This document shows positions 1 to 9,963 of a stretch of DNA of 25,586 bases, piece by piece (the first letter of the stretch is position 1; each line of letters opens with the position of its first letter). A program made the position numbers and the translations under genes. This DNA is from Sphacelaria rigidula (Eukaryota; Phaeophyceae; Sphacelariales). Location of the stretch: NCBI GenBank assembly GCA_964200075.2, contig CAXNAA020000161.1, positions 1 to 25,586 on the forward strand, in the 5' to 3' direction. Under the pieces are notes generated by a model. It worked only from the letters and a program-made list of their open reading frames with translations. It was not told where the DNA came from and searched no databases.

Positions 1-520
1 CTGATGACTATGGCAAGCATGTTCATGAGTACACCCCCCCTCTGCCCCGCAGCGAAAGACGCGATATCCCGCCGCATAAAATTCGGATTGACCTGGTCTT
101 CTCGTTCCCTGAAGCTCGATGACGTCGCATCCGACTGCCGGACATTTTTGCAGGACCACCTCAGTATAGCCAGCTCCGTTCTTTCCCGTGAGGGATTGTG
201 TACGGACGTTTTAGGTAGCCACTTTGAGCTCCCCACTACGTGCCCTGGCTTGAGCCTTCTCTATATTTACGCGTCCTTCTCTTTGTTCTGCTCTCCTCTT
301 GGTCTGTTGCGCCTTCTAACTTTACGGGCGAGCTTTTGTTTCTGTTACGATTTTCTTCGGCGTATCTATCACGATACTTGCCTTGCTTGTTGGTCTCGCC
401 GGGAGGGTGTAGCCTTCCTCTCCCGCGTCGGCCGCTATCTCCAGTCCGCCGAATCTGATACTTACTCACCCGTGCCTCATCTCCATCAACGTGCTTTCCG
501 TGACAGGGTGTCAACGACGG
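1..520 (-). pseudogene. Decayed LINE-type (non-LTR retrotransposon) endonuclease region, runs off left edge
   Basis: On the minus strand from about 261 down to 1 one frame reads ...KVAT*NVRTQSLTG..., then CDVIELQGTRRPGQSEF and AAGYRVFRCG. This matches the start of the APE-type endonuclease/exonuclease/phosphatase domain of LINE-like elements (family pattern ATWNVRT...DVIGLQETRR.G...GYRVF..G). That domain normally nicks target DNA to prime reverse transcription. Two defects are visible: the Trp before Asn is a stop (211-213), and the catalytic Glu of the LQET motif is Gly. Further upstream (minus strand, 514 to 236, in another frame) is a very basic Arg/Gly/Lys-rich stretch that could be the part preceding the endonuclease, which implies a frameshift near 236. 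The reverse transcriptase would lie left of the window. The domain assignment is from motif recognition; the basic region's membership is inference. Confidence 0.7.
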
Positions 521-587
521 CTAAAACGCTGCAGCTGCGGTTTTCAGTTTGGTTCCCCTTCTTGGGTAGAAATCCGAAGCTGCAGGA

Positions 588-665
588 ATGAGCCTGGACG
601 TTGGCACCGTCGATATGACCTACTACCTAGACTGTATGTTGCATCACCACCGACACGACACGCAG
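588..665 (+). other. Weak exon candidate: ATG followed by 26 open codons and a strong donor
   Basis: An ATG at 588 is followed by 26 open codons (begins MSLDVGTVDMTYYLD) ending at CAG|GTAAGT, a consensus splice donor at 666. It could be a first coding exon, but no phase-compatible partner exon is convincing and the peptide is not recognised. It lies close to the decayed LINE, so chance is a serious alternative. Confidence 0.2.
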
Positions 666-875
666 GTAAGTCAGTATGGAAACTTACCCTCCCTTACTTA
701 CTGGGTGTGTTGTCGATGGGGTTAGCCTACCCCGACACAACCAACCCCAGACGGGTGGCGGTCGGGGAGAAGGGAAGTGCGACTGCAATAAATTTATCTT
801 CGCACCGAGCTGCCGCGTCTTTGTTGGCAGCTTTAATTTTTTTGAAGTGCCTACACATTTTGCTTCCCTGTGCAG

Positions 876-1095
876 TAATTTGGAGCACGAGTATGTTCGC
901 GCGGTAATTTTGACGGGCATGCGAGAGTATGATTTGCTCGGTAACGATTTGTATGGGAACGAGAGAACGGACAGTATTTTGGTTGAGAACATACAGAATT
1001 TCGCTTGGGGACGGTTTGGACGGGAATGGGAATTTCGATTTGTCACGGTAACGTACCAGTTACCAACCCCCGAGGTGAATCTCGTGGAAATATAA
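876..1095 (+). other. Weak exon candidate: terminal-exon-like open frame
   Basis: After a pyrimidine-rich tract and TGTGCAG (875) one frame is open for 72 codons to a TAA at 1093-1095. It contains segments such as MREYDLLGNDLYGNE and AWGRFGREWEFRF, which have a protein-like composition with mixed charges and aromatics. Entry would be in phase 2, which does not match the phase-0 end of the 588-665 candidate, so an intermediate exon would be required. I do not recognise the protein and cannot rule out chance. Confidence 0.22.
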
Positions 1096-1099
1096 CAAA

Positions 1100-2750
1100 A
1101 AATGACCGAAACGAGCCTTGGAAAAATCAATAGTTGGCACCCTGGATATTTTCGGTTCATGCACAACAAATCTTAGCTAACCCCCAGGTGAATCGGCACA
1201 CGAACCCGCTCGCGGGGTAAGTGTTGGGTCAGATGTCTTCTTTCCTTCGAAGGAAGAAAAAAAACTAGCGTGGGCCACAAGCGTGTCTTTCTTGGTTGGG
1301 ATAATGGGACTGACCCGATAGCATTGTTTTCGACAGTGTGTCCAATACGCGGGCGGGATTGAAGAGCGACGAATGCCGCGAATAATTACCCAGGGTAGGC
1401 GTTATTGTATACCGCTCTCGTGGTCTAAACCGCACAGTGCACGAGGCTTGAAAGGACTTTGTGCGTGCCTCAGTAGCTGTAGTGTCAATGGTTTCTCGTG
1501 TCCTGTAGGTAAAGAAGATACAGATTGGGAAACTAACGTTGCTGCTCTAAATTGGGGGTAAAGTACGGTACAAGCCTTTGTACACCTTCAGTACTGCACA
1601 GTACGTTTGACTACCGTTCAGTAATTTCCTCGTCAAGCTCTTGCCGACGATGCTCTTACTTGTCAGTTGTCAGTTGTCAGTACCGCGGTACACTCAGTTC
1701 TACACTCAAGTTGACGCTGCAAGTTTGTAACGACCAAGCGCGAACAGACGGGAGATCCAATCCTTGGGGGCGAATGCAGCTCATAGTTCTCATCCAGCAA
1801 AAAGTGCAGCCCACCATGAAAGGCGCGGCTTATGCTATTAGGAAGCTGGCAATTGGTTACTTCATGTGCCGTGCCCACTGAGGTGTACTGCTCATACAAT
1901 AAAACAGTCAGGGGTGTACACTGACCTTCTGTACAACAACCACTTCAAAGTGTGAAGTGTGCGAGGCTTCTGAGGCAGCTGGGTGACATGATGTGGTTTT
2001 GACGCAGCAAAAACATCGCGGCGTTTCGATGTTTTGGACATCCATTACGCTCCACATAGAGCTACTGCATCTAACACAAACCAGGCTCCCCAACATCAGC
2101 TACCCTCACAGTTGTCATATTAATAGTGTACGTGCGGGCAACAACTGTAACACAGTACCACACCCTCACGACTCATACGGGATATAACACCCCCACTACG
2201 CACCTGGTGTTGAACGCTGCGCCCTTTGCACTGACCAAAGAGGGAGGTTTGCTGCCGACGAATGACAAGCATGAAGGGCACCACGCTGCCGAAACAAGAG
2301 CACTCACAACCATGAATCCTTTCACCCGCATCGTTGAAACCTCGGTTTTGGTTTCTCTCGATTGCTTTGTGCTATTATAGTTGCTCTCTAAATTCCGATA
2401 CCACAGCCAACAGCATGTACATGAACACCTTCCCGACCCAAACCCCCTATCCCCCCAAACAAACCTATGGTACCTGGTCCTGAATATAGTAGTACTAGCA
2501 AGAATACACAATAGCGGGTGGCTCGTCCCTTGGACATGGGTACAACCAATCAGGAGAGAAGCGACGAGCATACTTGAAGGAAAGCGTAAGGTCTTGGCAC
2601 AGATAATCGTATCTGCAGAGTTCGAAAAGGGTAGTGCGGGTTTGAAGGACGCATCAAGACAAGCACAGTCCGTGGTACACGTAATACAAGCGGTACTCCT
2701 TCATTGTCGTGTGCTAGGGGAAAATAAGGGAGGACAGAAGGTTTATTTTT
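1100..2750. other. No recognisable gene; small tandem repeat inside
   Basis: Open frames here are short and overlap on both strands without recognisable motifs. The only clear structure is three exact copies of TTGTCAG at 1660-1680, in a patch rich in GTAC/CAGTAC words (about 1560-1720). Confidence 0.5.
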
Positions 2751-4500
2751 TCAAATAGCGGAAACTCCTCCTTGCGTTGTTACAAATCTGACCTGTCTGG
2801 AATTTGCTGTATAGTAGATGCAACCTGGACAACACTGGAGAAGCCGAAGCTTCCAACAACAACAAGAGCGTCGCCATAGCAGCGCAGGCACACCACGTTG
2901 CAGGAGCTTCTGTGACAGGCTGGACGGTGCGGCACCGGACATCGCGGAAATAGTATTTGCGTTTCAGGACGGCATCCCTGCCGAAGAATTCATGTGAGTG
3001 TCTCCATTTTAGAGCGCAGCGCTCATCGGAGAAGCCAAGGTAGTCGTTGCGTTACGGAGCTGGCACCCGCCGATGACGAGTGTTTTCAGCTGCGAGTTCT
3101 GGAGAAAGGATGAAGTCCCGGGGATAAAAGCCCAGACATCTGAGGAGCAGCATACAGAAGTATACACCTAGGGTATTTTTCGAGGGTTCAAACGTTCGAT
3201 GGCGTGCGGTTTTCGGAGAACATCGGCGCTGAAAACTTGTCAACCACATGAGGGTTTATTAGTTTCCTTTACTCCGCTTTTGTGTACACTAGCCAATTTA
3301 CTTGACGGTGTTTAACACCCCCTTGCCCTGAACGCCCCCCTGGAGGGTCCGTAATGTTTCCAGCGTCCATATCTTTTGACATGACATATGTTGCATTGAC
3401 AAGGGATATGCTGCACTTCAGATATGTACCAAGGAGGCCAGTTGATCTCTGTGGTTCATGAGATCAAACATATAGTCTCACAAAGGATGGCCGCACTTGA
3501 GCTACCGACTGTTGCTGTTGCCGATAGTGGCCATAATTATGCGGTTTGCTCACTGAACACTGAACTGTTCTGTACTGTAAGAGACTGCTGAACTATTTAT
3601 ACTGTTCTGTATTGGCTGTCTATGGCTCGAGGACAGCGGAAGGTTACGGTTCAGACAACTGTATACTTCGCCAGGTACTGTGCCTGGTGTGTCCGAGCGC
3701 GCCCCCTTATGTTCTCCATTGTGTAGCTTGTTCAGGCCTACCCCCCTCGGGTGGTAGAGCTCGGCCTTTGAACATGATGTGATGCGCGTGGTCGTCTGTG
3801 CGACCTGTATCACCACCAGGCTCCTCAGCCACAACAAACCAACCGGTAATCCATCCAAACCTTATCAGCTTTTTTTTTTTTGCTTATATGTGACTGTTGT
3901 GAATTGTGCTCTGTTCGACTATATGCGGTTTTACCATGACCTTGGTACCGCCTGCACTGTTGTGTATACTTCACAAACACTGCCGGTGAAGCCAGTCCGA
4001 GTGCTGCGCAATTGCCGAAGAGTAGGGCTAGAAGTGCACTTGGTCATTTGTCGGACACCTAGGTTCTCCATTGTCGATCAGTTGTTGTCGTGGAAAGAGC
4101 CGCCGTTCGCCTGTTTGTAAAAATCAAAATGGAGGGACACCGAACAATTCGCTCCGTGGGTCCATAGGGACATTTGCTTTTTCGATGCGGAAGTTTTATT
4201 TCCTTCATGGAGACTCCCTCCGCTGTACTACGGGTACGACATGCCAGTGTGTGTTGTCGTCCCACTTCTTGTGGACGCCAGTCTACACCTTCCGGTATAT
4301 GTTGGCTCACCAACCGGGTCAACACAGGAGAAAGGTCAAGAGGAGTTTCTCTTTCTTGTTCGTTTTTCATTCTCCACCTTCCTTCTGCGGTGCTTGCCTC
4401 CATTTTTTTTCGCGAGAGGGGTTCAGCAGTCGCTTTCCCTCGTCGACCATCCAGTCGATTTTTTGTGTAGCCACGATACAGTCGCTCTCCACTGCTGGGC
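2751..4500. other. No recognisable gene; one weak exon-like stretch at 2822-2993
   Basis: Around 2822-2993 the plus strand has open, protein-like segments in two frames, one of which ends EIVFAFQDGIPAEEF just before CAT|GTGAGT (donor at 2994). A frame change would be needed inside, so it is not called as a gene. Positions 3440-3470 hold a short hairpin (TTGATCTC...GAGATCAA). The rest shows nothing I can name. Confidence 0.35.
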
Positions 4501-4519
4501 ATCGTGTGAGAAAAATCCT

Positions 4520-4596
4520 AGATCGCTCCAAGATTCGAACCCATGACCCACACGTCAGAAGGCTTCGAGGTTACCAACTGCGCCACCGGGGCGACC
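4520..4596 (-). mobile_element. tRNA-like sequence, probably the head of a tRNA-derived SINE
   Basis: Read on the minus strand this 76-bp stretch has an internal polymerase III A box (TGGCGCAGTTGG, about 4589-4574) and a B box (GGTTCGAATC, 4541-4532) at tRNA spacing. The ends pair imperfectly (TCGCCCC with GGAGCGA, one mismatch). The D, anticodon and T stems do not fold cleanly, so a working tRNA is unlikely. A SINE head or a tRNA pseudogene fits best. Any SINE body would continue toward lower coordinates, but I could not mark its end or find a second copy in the window. Confidence 0.5.
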
Positions 4597-4967
4597 GACA
4601 GTTATCAGGGTTTACAGTTTCGATTGTTTTTTTCTTGCATCATTGCGGCCATGGGCATGGTGTACAAAACTTTTCTCTACTGTAATGCCACTACTAGGAG
4701 TAACAGTCTTCATCTTCGTGTTGATGTTGCCCCACCATGCAATCGTACTTCTGTTTACTGTACTGTAATGTACGGGCTGTAATACTCGTGGTGTTCGTGT
4801 TCGGCCGACGGGATAACGTAGCCAGAATTCTCAGAAGCCGGGCCTCGAAAGTTCCACAAACGGTGAATCATCGGAGAGGTGAAAAATCTACGCATGACCC
4901 TTTGTTGTATTCCACCATTTCGCTGACGTGCTGTGCTGACTTCGTGTTTGAAAAACAATGCCTAAGC

Positions 4968-4999
4968 GCTGGGTGCTGGGTGCTGGGTGCTGGGTGCTG
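4968..4999. repeat. 7-bp tandem repeat (GCTGGGT)x4
   Basis: Four exact consecutive copies of GCTGGGT followed by a partial copy. G-rich on the plus strand, in otherwise unremarkable sequence. Confidence 0.9.
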
Positions 5000-5009
5000 C
5001 CGTGGCTGT

Positions 5010-5600
5010 GAGAAATCCGTCTGTACTGCACTGGCTCGGTAACGAAAGTAAAAACTCCGTATCTTGCCAAGAAAATGAGCAATGCCTCGGAGCGGCGTGG
5101 ACTACGAGGGTCCGAATTAAGCCCAGAAAAATAAGGAGGGGTGGGAGTGGAGGAAGGGTCCTCATGGGAAAAAAGGTTACAACAGACCCAGTACGTCCGC
5201 CGCATGTTCTCCACAAGCGGCTGTTCTATCTTGCAGTTTTCTTCGCTGCGGAAGTTCATTCCGAGAAACTAAGGTTATCCCGACACCGATGAGGCTTCCG
5301 AAATTCATCATCCGACGCGTATCTGTTTTTTGCTCAAAATCCCCCCAAAACGACACTCTAAGACGTGGAGGTGAACTCGAACGCCATTAGGCAGCAATGG
5401 AGGGTCGAGGGGGCGTATCGGGAAGAGGTACCTCTTGACGCCCGACGGCGAACTGATTTTTTCTTCTGTTGTTTTTAGCCGCGGGGGTCCGGAATAAGTG
5501 CTTCTGGTGGAGAGACAACGCCCTCATGGGAACAACCGTCGCCACGGATATGCTGCGCGTAATGCTTACGTCCATTATAGGGTTAGTGATTCGTGCGCGA
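5010..5600. other. No firm gene; exon-like open stretch 5479-5603
   Basis: After a pyrimidine tract ending TTTTTAG (5478) the plus strand reads VRNKCFWWRDNALMGTT, then ATDMLRVMLTSII, to a TGA at 5601-5603. The composition looks protein-like and may be the remnant of an exon. The stop overlaps the left target duplication of the adjacent transposon. No family is recognised. Confidence 0.2.
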
Positions 5601-5601
5601 T

Positions 5602-5610
5602 GAGCGTCGG
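5602..5610 (+). repeat. Left 9-bp target-site duplication (GAGCGTCGG)
   Basis: GAGCGTCGG lies immediately outside the left terminal inverted repeat and is repeated exactly at 6584-6592 just outside the right one. Confidence 0.85.
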
Positions 5611-5750
5611 CGCAAAAAGTATATCCACTTATGTAGGTGAATCTTTATTTCACCGTGACCTTTTCTGATGACCGATGCCGCGTTGTTTTTTGTAATTCGG
5701 GAGCCCACATTTTTTCAATCGGCTGCCCGTTACCAATGTTTTCGAACAAA
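5611..5750 (+). repeat. Left terminal inverted repeat of the Mutator-like element
   Basis: 140 bp, inverted relative to 6443-6583; the outer 18 bp are identical. Small indels and scattered substitutions occur inward. Confidence 0.85.
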
Positions 5751-5757
5751 GTCAAAA

Positions 5758-5866
5758 CTTCACGCATGATACCGGAGTGCAGGCAGTAGTCAACAGCAGT
5801 AACACACACACAGTAAACAAACTGAAGCCTTCACGTGTAGTACCGTAGTGCAGGCAGTAGTCAATA
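5758..5866. repeat. 71-bp imperfect tandem duplication inside the transposon
   Basis: CTTCACG...GTGCAGGCAGTAGTCAA occurs at 5758 and again at 5829, with a CACACA-rich spacer between the copies. Confidence 0.7.
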
Positions 5867-6442
5867 GCCATATCCTCTGCATCTACATCCACTGCCATGG
5901 ACACGCATCTGCATGTGACCTCGAACCCTACAGTCAAGGCGGTATATTGTAGTACTGTACTGTTGTATTGGCAAAGCACAGCTACTCACTGTGCTCGCGA
6001 GTACAGTCCGTGCTCGTAACCTGGCAGAGTACAGCCTGTACTCGGACATGGAGTAGTACAAGATAGCAACTACAGGCTACAGCTGTGCCGTGTTTGCGAA
6101 GAATAGCCTATACTTGTAATGTACTGTTCGCAAATTCCACGGCCTGTATTGTGAATATTCTTGCCTGCTGCAACACCCTGGCACTCCATCGTACTATTGT
6201 ACAAACAACGTATTCATGAGATCGAGAGTAGATGTTACGATTGAGAGTGGCTTTGATAATTCGCTGTAACTTCGCCGATTTTTCATCCCGTGTGTGCTTT
6301 TCTTCGTCTCCATCACTGGCGTGTGCTTACAGCTACACGTCAATATCCTAGCCGGGGATATCAAGGGCCTCAGTGGCAAGCTACTAGTGGCGCTCTCAAA
6401 TTCAAAAACTTGGCTCTGGTTTTGCTCGTAACCCGAAGCCAG

Positions 6443-6583
6443 TTTGTTTGGAAACATTGATAACGGGCAGCTGATTGAAAAAATGTGGGCTCCCGGATTA
6501 AAAAAAACAACGCGGGATCGGTCATGACAAAAGGTCACGGCGGAAATAAGGATCCACCTATATAGGTGGATATACTTTTTGCG
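6443..6583 (-). repeat. Right terminal inverted repeat of the Mutator-like element
   Basis: Reverse-complement partner of 5611-5750, ending ...TATACTTTTTGCG directly before the second GAGCGTCGG. Confidence 0.85.
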
Positions 6584-6592
6584 GAGCGTCGG
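6584..6592 (+). repeat. Right 9-bp target-site duplication (GAGCGTCGG)
   Basis: Exact copy of 5602-5610, adjacent to the outer end of the right inverted repeat. Confidence 0.85.
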
Positions 6593-6712
6593 TTTCGGGG
6601 TTGTTTTCTTCGTCAGAATTCTTCGACACTTTTTCGGGGGCAAAATATCTTCCCCGAATTATGTGAAAGCAGATTTCTCAATCAGGTCAAGAAATGGATC
6701 AATTCAAGGCTG

Positions 6713-6907
6713 AGCCCGTGTTTTATCAAACTGTTTCCGTGTCGAAAACGTGCGGTCAAATCGAATTCGCTCGTTTCTGATTCGTCCACGCTATTTTTAT
6801 TTTCTCAGATGGTTGAGAACATGAATGCCGTGGACGTATCAGGTACGGGCAAATTCGATTCCAGCGTACCTTTTCGAGTCGAAAACAATTTGGGAAGACA
6901 CGGCCTG
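6713..6907. repeat. Imperfect foldback, arms about 93 bp, centre near 6810
   Basis: The left arm (GCCCGTGTTTTATCAAACTG... to TTTCTCA) matches the reverse complement of the right arm (TGAGAAC... to ...CACGGGC-like CACGGCC) with frequent mismatches. The tip is TCTCA-GATGGT-TGAGA. Weaker pairing may extend outward (GCAGATTT near 6669 against AAATCTGC near 6927). Confidence 0.65.
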
Positions 6908-7019
6908 TCAACATATTTCCGGGAAAATCTGCAGTTATTATTCAGCTTTTTTTCCGAGACTTCGATTTATTTTCTCGACAAAGGTCAAATAAGTCGAAAA
7001 AAAAACGTCCCGTTGATGA

Positions 7020-7099
7020 ATATCTCGAACTCGAGATTTCCGGTATATTTCATGGTAACTTGAAAATAGATATATCGGGAAACCTAGAGTTCGAGATAC
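7020..7099. repeat. Short imperfect hairpin, arms about 35 bp
   Basis: ATATCTCGAACTCGAG...GGTATATTTCAT on the left pairs with AAAATAGATATATCGGG...AGTTCGAGATA on the right around a ~9-nt loop. Confidence 0.65.
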
Positions 7100-7160
7100 C
7101 TCAAATATCGACCCTAAGACCAACTTTTGGGCCGCTTCTCATAGTCGGAGAAAAAAATCT

Positions 7161-7562
7161 CTGAGAACTGCCCTTTGAACCTTTCATCACGAATTATTGA
7201 CGGAATACGGGCCTTGGCGGATTTGGCCTCCTCGGAAAGGTTTGCTCTATTCTTCACGAGGATTCCAGCACGCTTGTTCGATATTTCGCACTCACAGTTT
7301 TACTCTTGGCCGGATTTTGATTTTTTTCAGTCAGCTGAAAAAACTTCGAGTTGTCGGAAAAACCGACAACAGGACGATTTTCGCGGCGACTGAAAAAATC
7401 CAGAATCCGGCCAAAGAGTGAAGCTGGGAGTACGAAAGATCGGACAAGCGCGCTGGAATCGTCGTGAAGAAGAGAGCAAATCTTTCCGAGGGGGCCAAAT
7501 CCGCCCAGGCCCGTATTCCGCCAATAATCCGAGGTGAAAGATTCAAGACGGGCAGTTCTCAG
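7161..7562. repeat. Long foldback, arms about 200 bp with a ~5-nt loop
   Basis: CTGAGAACTGCCC at 7161 is the exact reverse complement of the sequence ending at 7562. The two arms match almost continuously to the centre, GTTGTCGG-AAAAA-CCGACAAC (7350-7370). Similarity is high (for example CGGAATACGGGCCT and GGCGGATTTGGCC in both). Because of the symmetry, both strands carry look-alike open frames, which should not be called genes. No transposase, and no convincing target duplication at its ends. Confidence 0.85.
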
Positions 7563-8829
7563 ACAAATTGTTTCGAGATCCCGATTTTGAAAAAATTCGG
7601 GGGGACTCAAATTCGCGAATATAAAAAAGGGGGTTCGTTGTATGATACGGACAGACAACAGTATCACAGATTTGTCGAACAGTTCTGTACATGGACGGCC
7701 ATTTCTGCATGAGGGGTGAACTGCGTACTCGTGCATGAAGCCGACGAGCAGGCAAACGGTGAGTAACCCTTCGAGTGCAATGTCGTACCTTGGTACCCTA
7801 GGGTTCTACAGTGCAGGCCACTTGATCAGTATAGTACATGATAATGCCGCGTGGTCGTACATGATGGCACAGTCGGTATTGCGAGAACAGTGAACAAACG
7901 CTGTGCGAGCAGAGTTCAGTAGTGCAGTGCCGTACACCACCCCTCAAATATAGCAACGAGAGACTGGGAGAGCGCAGTAGCGCTTGTTACAGTGATACCT
8001 ATGGCAGCGCAGCGCAGCATAATATACTACCATCGCCGCATGGTACGGCGTCAGCACTTATTATCCGCTCGTCAAACCCCGTGCGAAGCTGCTTTAGCAG
8101 CAGGCGCAGGCAGGCACGCCCTGCGCTGTCACGAGACTGTCTCCTGCTGCCGTTGCAAAAATATCAAACGCCTCGTACCCCACCATTGTACGTCAATGCA
8201 CGTACGTCACCTCAAAAAAATCGGGGGGAATCGTTCCGAGATCGTGACTGCCAGAGTTTTTCGCCTCCGATTTGGTCCAAATCGGTGTCCATAATATGCG
8301 TTCCCCAATGTTTATTTTTCCCGATGCTCGAAAAATCGAGATTGGTGACTGCCATAAAAGTTGGTCGAAGCGGCGATATTGATACTGTCTGTGTGAGTTG
8401 ATCGATCTTTGAATGGTTGTCGCACTTGAACTAATACTCCAGGAATCCAACCGTGGTTACACGATAGGCGTACCCAAGATGAAAAACAGAAGGAGGTGTG
8501 TTTGTTTACCACTTGGTCGATGAAGGAATAATATGGAAAGCATATTATGTCGAACTAAAGCTAACCCTTTGCCCAGTAGTCCCAAGAAAGGAATAATTCA
8601 AATCAAACTGCCGCACCGTCTTAATCCCTTTGCTCCAAGCTCAAAATCTCAAACTTCCGTGACTGACCTTTTTGTTTGAATCGACCGGCCTAGAATTGCC
8701 ACCACATCAGCCTCAAGTGTTCACATTTGTACCCGTTCCACAAACCGCAGATCCCGATACGCTCCGATCTTTCACGTTCACCACGTGGTCGATGAGAACC
8801 TTGCCGAAATTCATGACTTGATCTGAATG
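7563..8829. other. No recognisable gene; one perfect small palindrome
   Basis: Only short overlapping frames. CCGATTTGG-T-CCAAATCGG at 8267-8285 is a perfect 9+1+9 hairpin. A weak direct repeat (GAGATCGTGACTGCCAGAG at about 8238 and GAGATTGGTGACTGCCATA at about 8337) lies around it. Confidence 0.5.
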
Positions 8830-9278
8830 TAACCAGGATCGGACAAATAATGACTCGTCTGGAAATTACTTGGTTTGAGTATAACTGATTCGACTCGTAC
8901 GAAGTAAGTAATCCCCAGGCTTTGTTTTCAGCGTTGCAACCCAGGTACACCCAGCCCAGACACATGGAATGGCGCAAAAGTTGCGTGGATACCCCTTGGA
9001 CCAGCGGGCCGCAGAAAATCGTGGGTTCGGTGAATCTTCGTCGGGATGAATCGTCCTAACCGTGGAATGTAAACACCGATGCTCGGATCTTTAGTGGGAC
9101 TGACAGCCCCTCTGCCCCTGGCTTGCGCAAAACGCGTTTTTGTCAAAATCGGCTCAAAATCGGCGCCTGCGGTGCCGATTTGAGGTCTGCTAACGCTACG
9201 CTTTGCCCGGGGAACGTTTCGCACCCTCGTCGCCCAAGGGTTCTTCGTGTGCCTTGGGTTAGGGTTGGGATTGAACAC
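8830..9278 (+). repeat. Dispersed repeat family R1, copy 1 (longest)
   Basis: The first part (ATGACTCGTCTGGAAATTAC ... GCGTGGATACCCCTTGGAC) recurs at 11077-11350. The middle (CGGATCTTTAGTGGGACTGACAG ... CTTGCGCAAAACGCG) recurs at 16411-16605 and, inverted, at 17870-18075. The right end is a degenerate telomere-like run (TTGGGTTAGGGTTGGGA, 9254-9270). No protein domain was found in it, so the element class is unknown. Confidence 0.75.
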
Positions 9279-9555
9279 TAATGGAACACAACAACATCAG
9301 TATAATACAGCAGTACAGTATCCGTATTGGTGTTCACTGTAGTATAGCACATGCGTGCGGTCATGCCGAGGTAGTCGGTTGGTATGTTGTGTCTTGATAC
9401 AGAATGGTTTCGGGTGAACACCGCGTATGTACACACCAGCGAATGCCTCTCGCAGTACCTATCCGATAGTCGCATGCAGGATATGACACTGACCGCCAGA
9501 GACAACTGAGGCCGCTCCTTAGGCCGCTGCTTATAGCAGACAAGATACAAATGTA

Positions 9556-9963
9556 GGAAAGTGCCTTTTTGGAGCTCAGATCGTTTCACGCCCCAAAAGA
9601 GAGCTAGGCGGAGGTTGACACCTTGGAATGACTTGCTCTACTAGTTGAGGCGGCTCCAGGACATGTTCCCGTTTTCCGCTGACCGCAATTTTCATTTTGA
9701 CCAAACAAGAATTTTTGTCCAAGAACAGTAAAAAACGGTCAAGTCCAGAGAAAAGTGGCGATTTTTCTAGTTTCGAATGTTTTTTACCGTTCTTCGACAA
9801 AAATTATTGTTTGGCCAAATTAAAAACTGCGGCCACCGGAAAATGGGAAGATGTCCTGGAACCGCCTTAACTACTAGATCAAGTCAATACAAAGTGTCAA
9901 ACTTCGCCTATCCCTATTTTGGGGTGTAAAACGACGCAAAAGCTCCAAAAAGACACTTTTCCA
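9556..9963. mobile_element. Foldback element / MITE-like, arms about 180 bp
   Basis: GGAAAGTGCCTTTTTGGAGC at the left matches the reverse complement of GCTCCAAAAAGACACTTTTCC at the right. Pairing continues inward (TAGGCG..GTTGACAC, CTCCAGGACAT..TTCCC, AACAAGAATTTTTGTCC) to a loop at about 9745-9778. Arm identity is moderate, so it is old. Non-coding. I do not see a clear target duplication, so the superfamily cannot be named. Confidence 0.75.

Larger units (their letters stand above)
5611..6583. mobile_element. Non-autonomous Mutator-like DNA transposon, complete (973 bp)
   Basis: The ends are long inverted repeats, left 5611-5750 and right 6443-6583. Each starts CGCAAAAAGTATATCCAC at its outer edge (18/18 identical), with high similarity along the remaining ~120 bp, for example GGGAGCCCACATTTTTTCAA in both arms. 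The element is flanked by an exact 9-bp direct repeat. A 9-bp target duplication with long terminal repeats is the hallmark of Mutator-like elements. The ~690-bp interior has no transposase-like frame, so it would have to be mobilised in trans. The interior includes a 71-bp tandem duplication (5758/5829) and a stem (GCCGTG..TTTGCGAA against TTCGCAAA..CACGGC, about 6090-6145). Arm divergence suggests an old insertion. Confidence 0.8.

Noticed and set aside
4-591. 195-codon plus-strand open frame
   Set aside because: It is antisense to the clearly recognisable endonuclease motifs on the minus strand.
4520-4596. Functional tRNA gene
   Set aside because: A and B boxes are good, but the D, anticodon and T stems do not pair properly and the acceptor has a mismatch.
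4071-4685. 204-codon plus-strand open frame
   Set aside because: Its most protein-like part (SKIRTHDPHVRRLRGYQLRH) is the antisense translation of the tRNA-like SINE head, a common artefact.
7175-7736. Similar open frames on both strands (ending ...PPRK... and ...RIWPPRK...)
   Set aside because: They are the two arms of the 7161-7562 foldback read in opposite directions, so the resemblance reflects the inverted repeat and not two genes.
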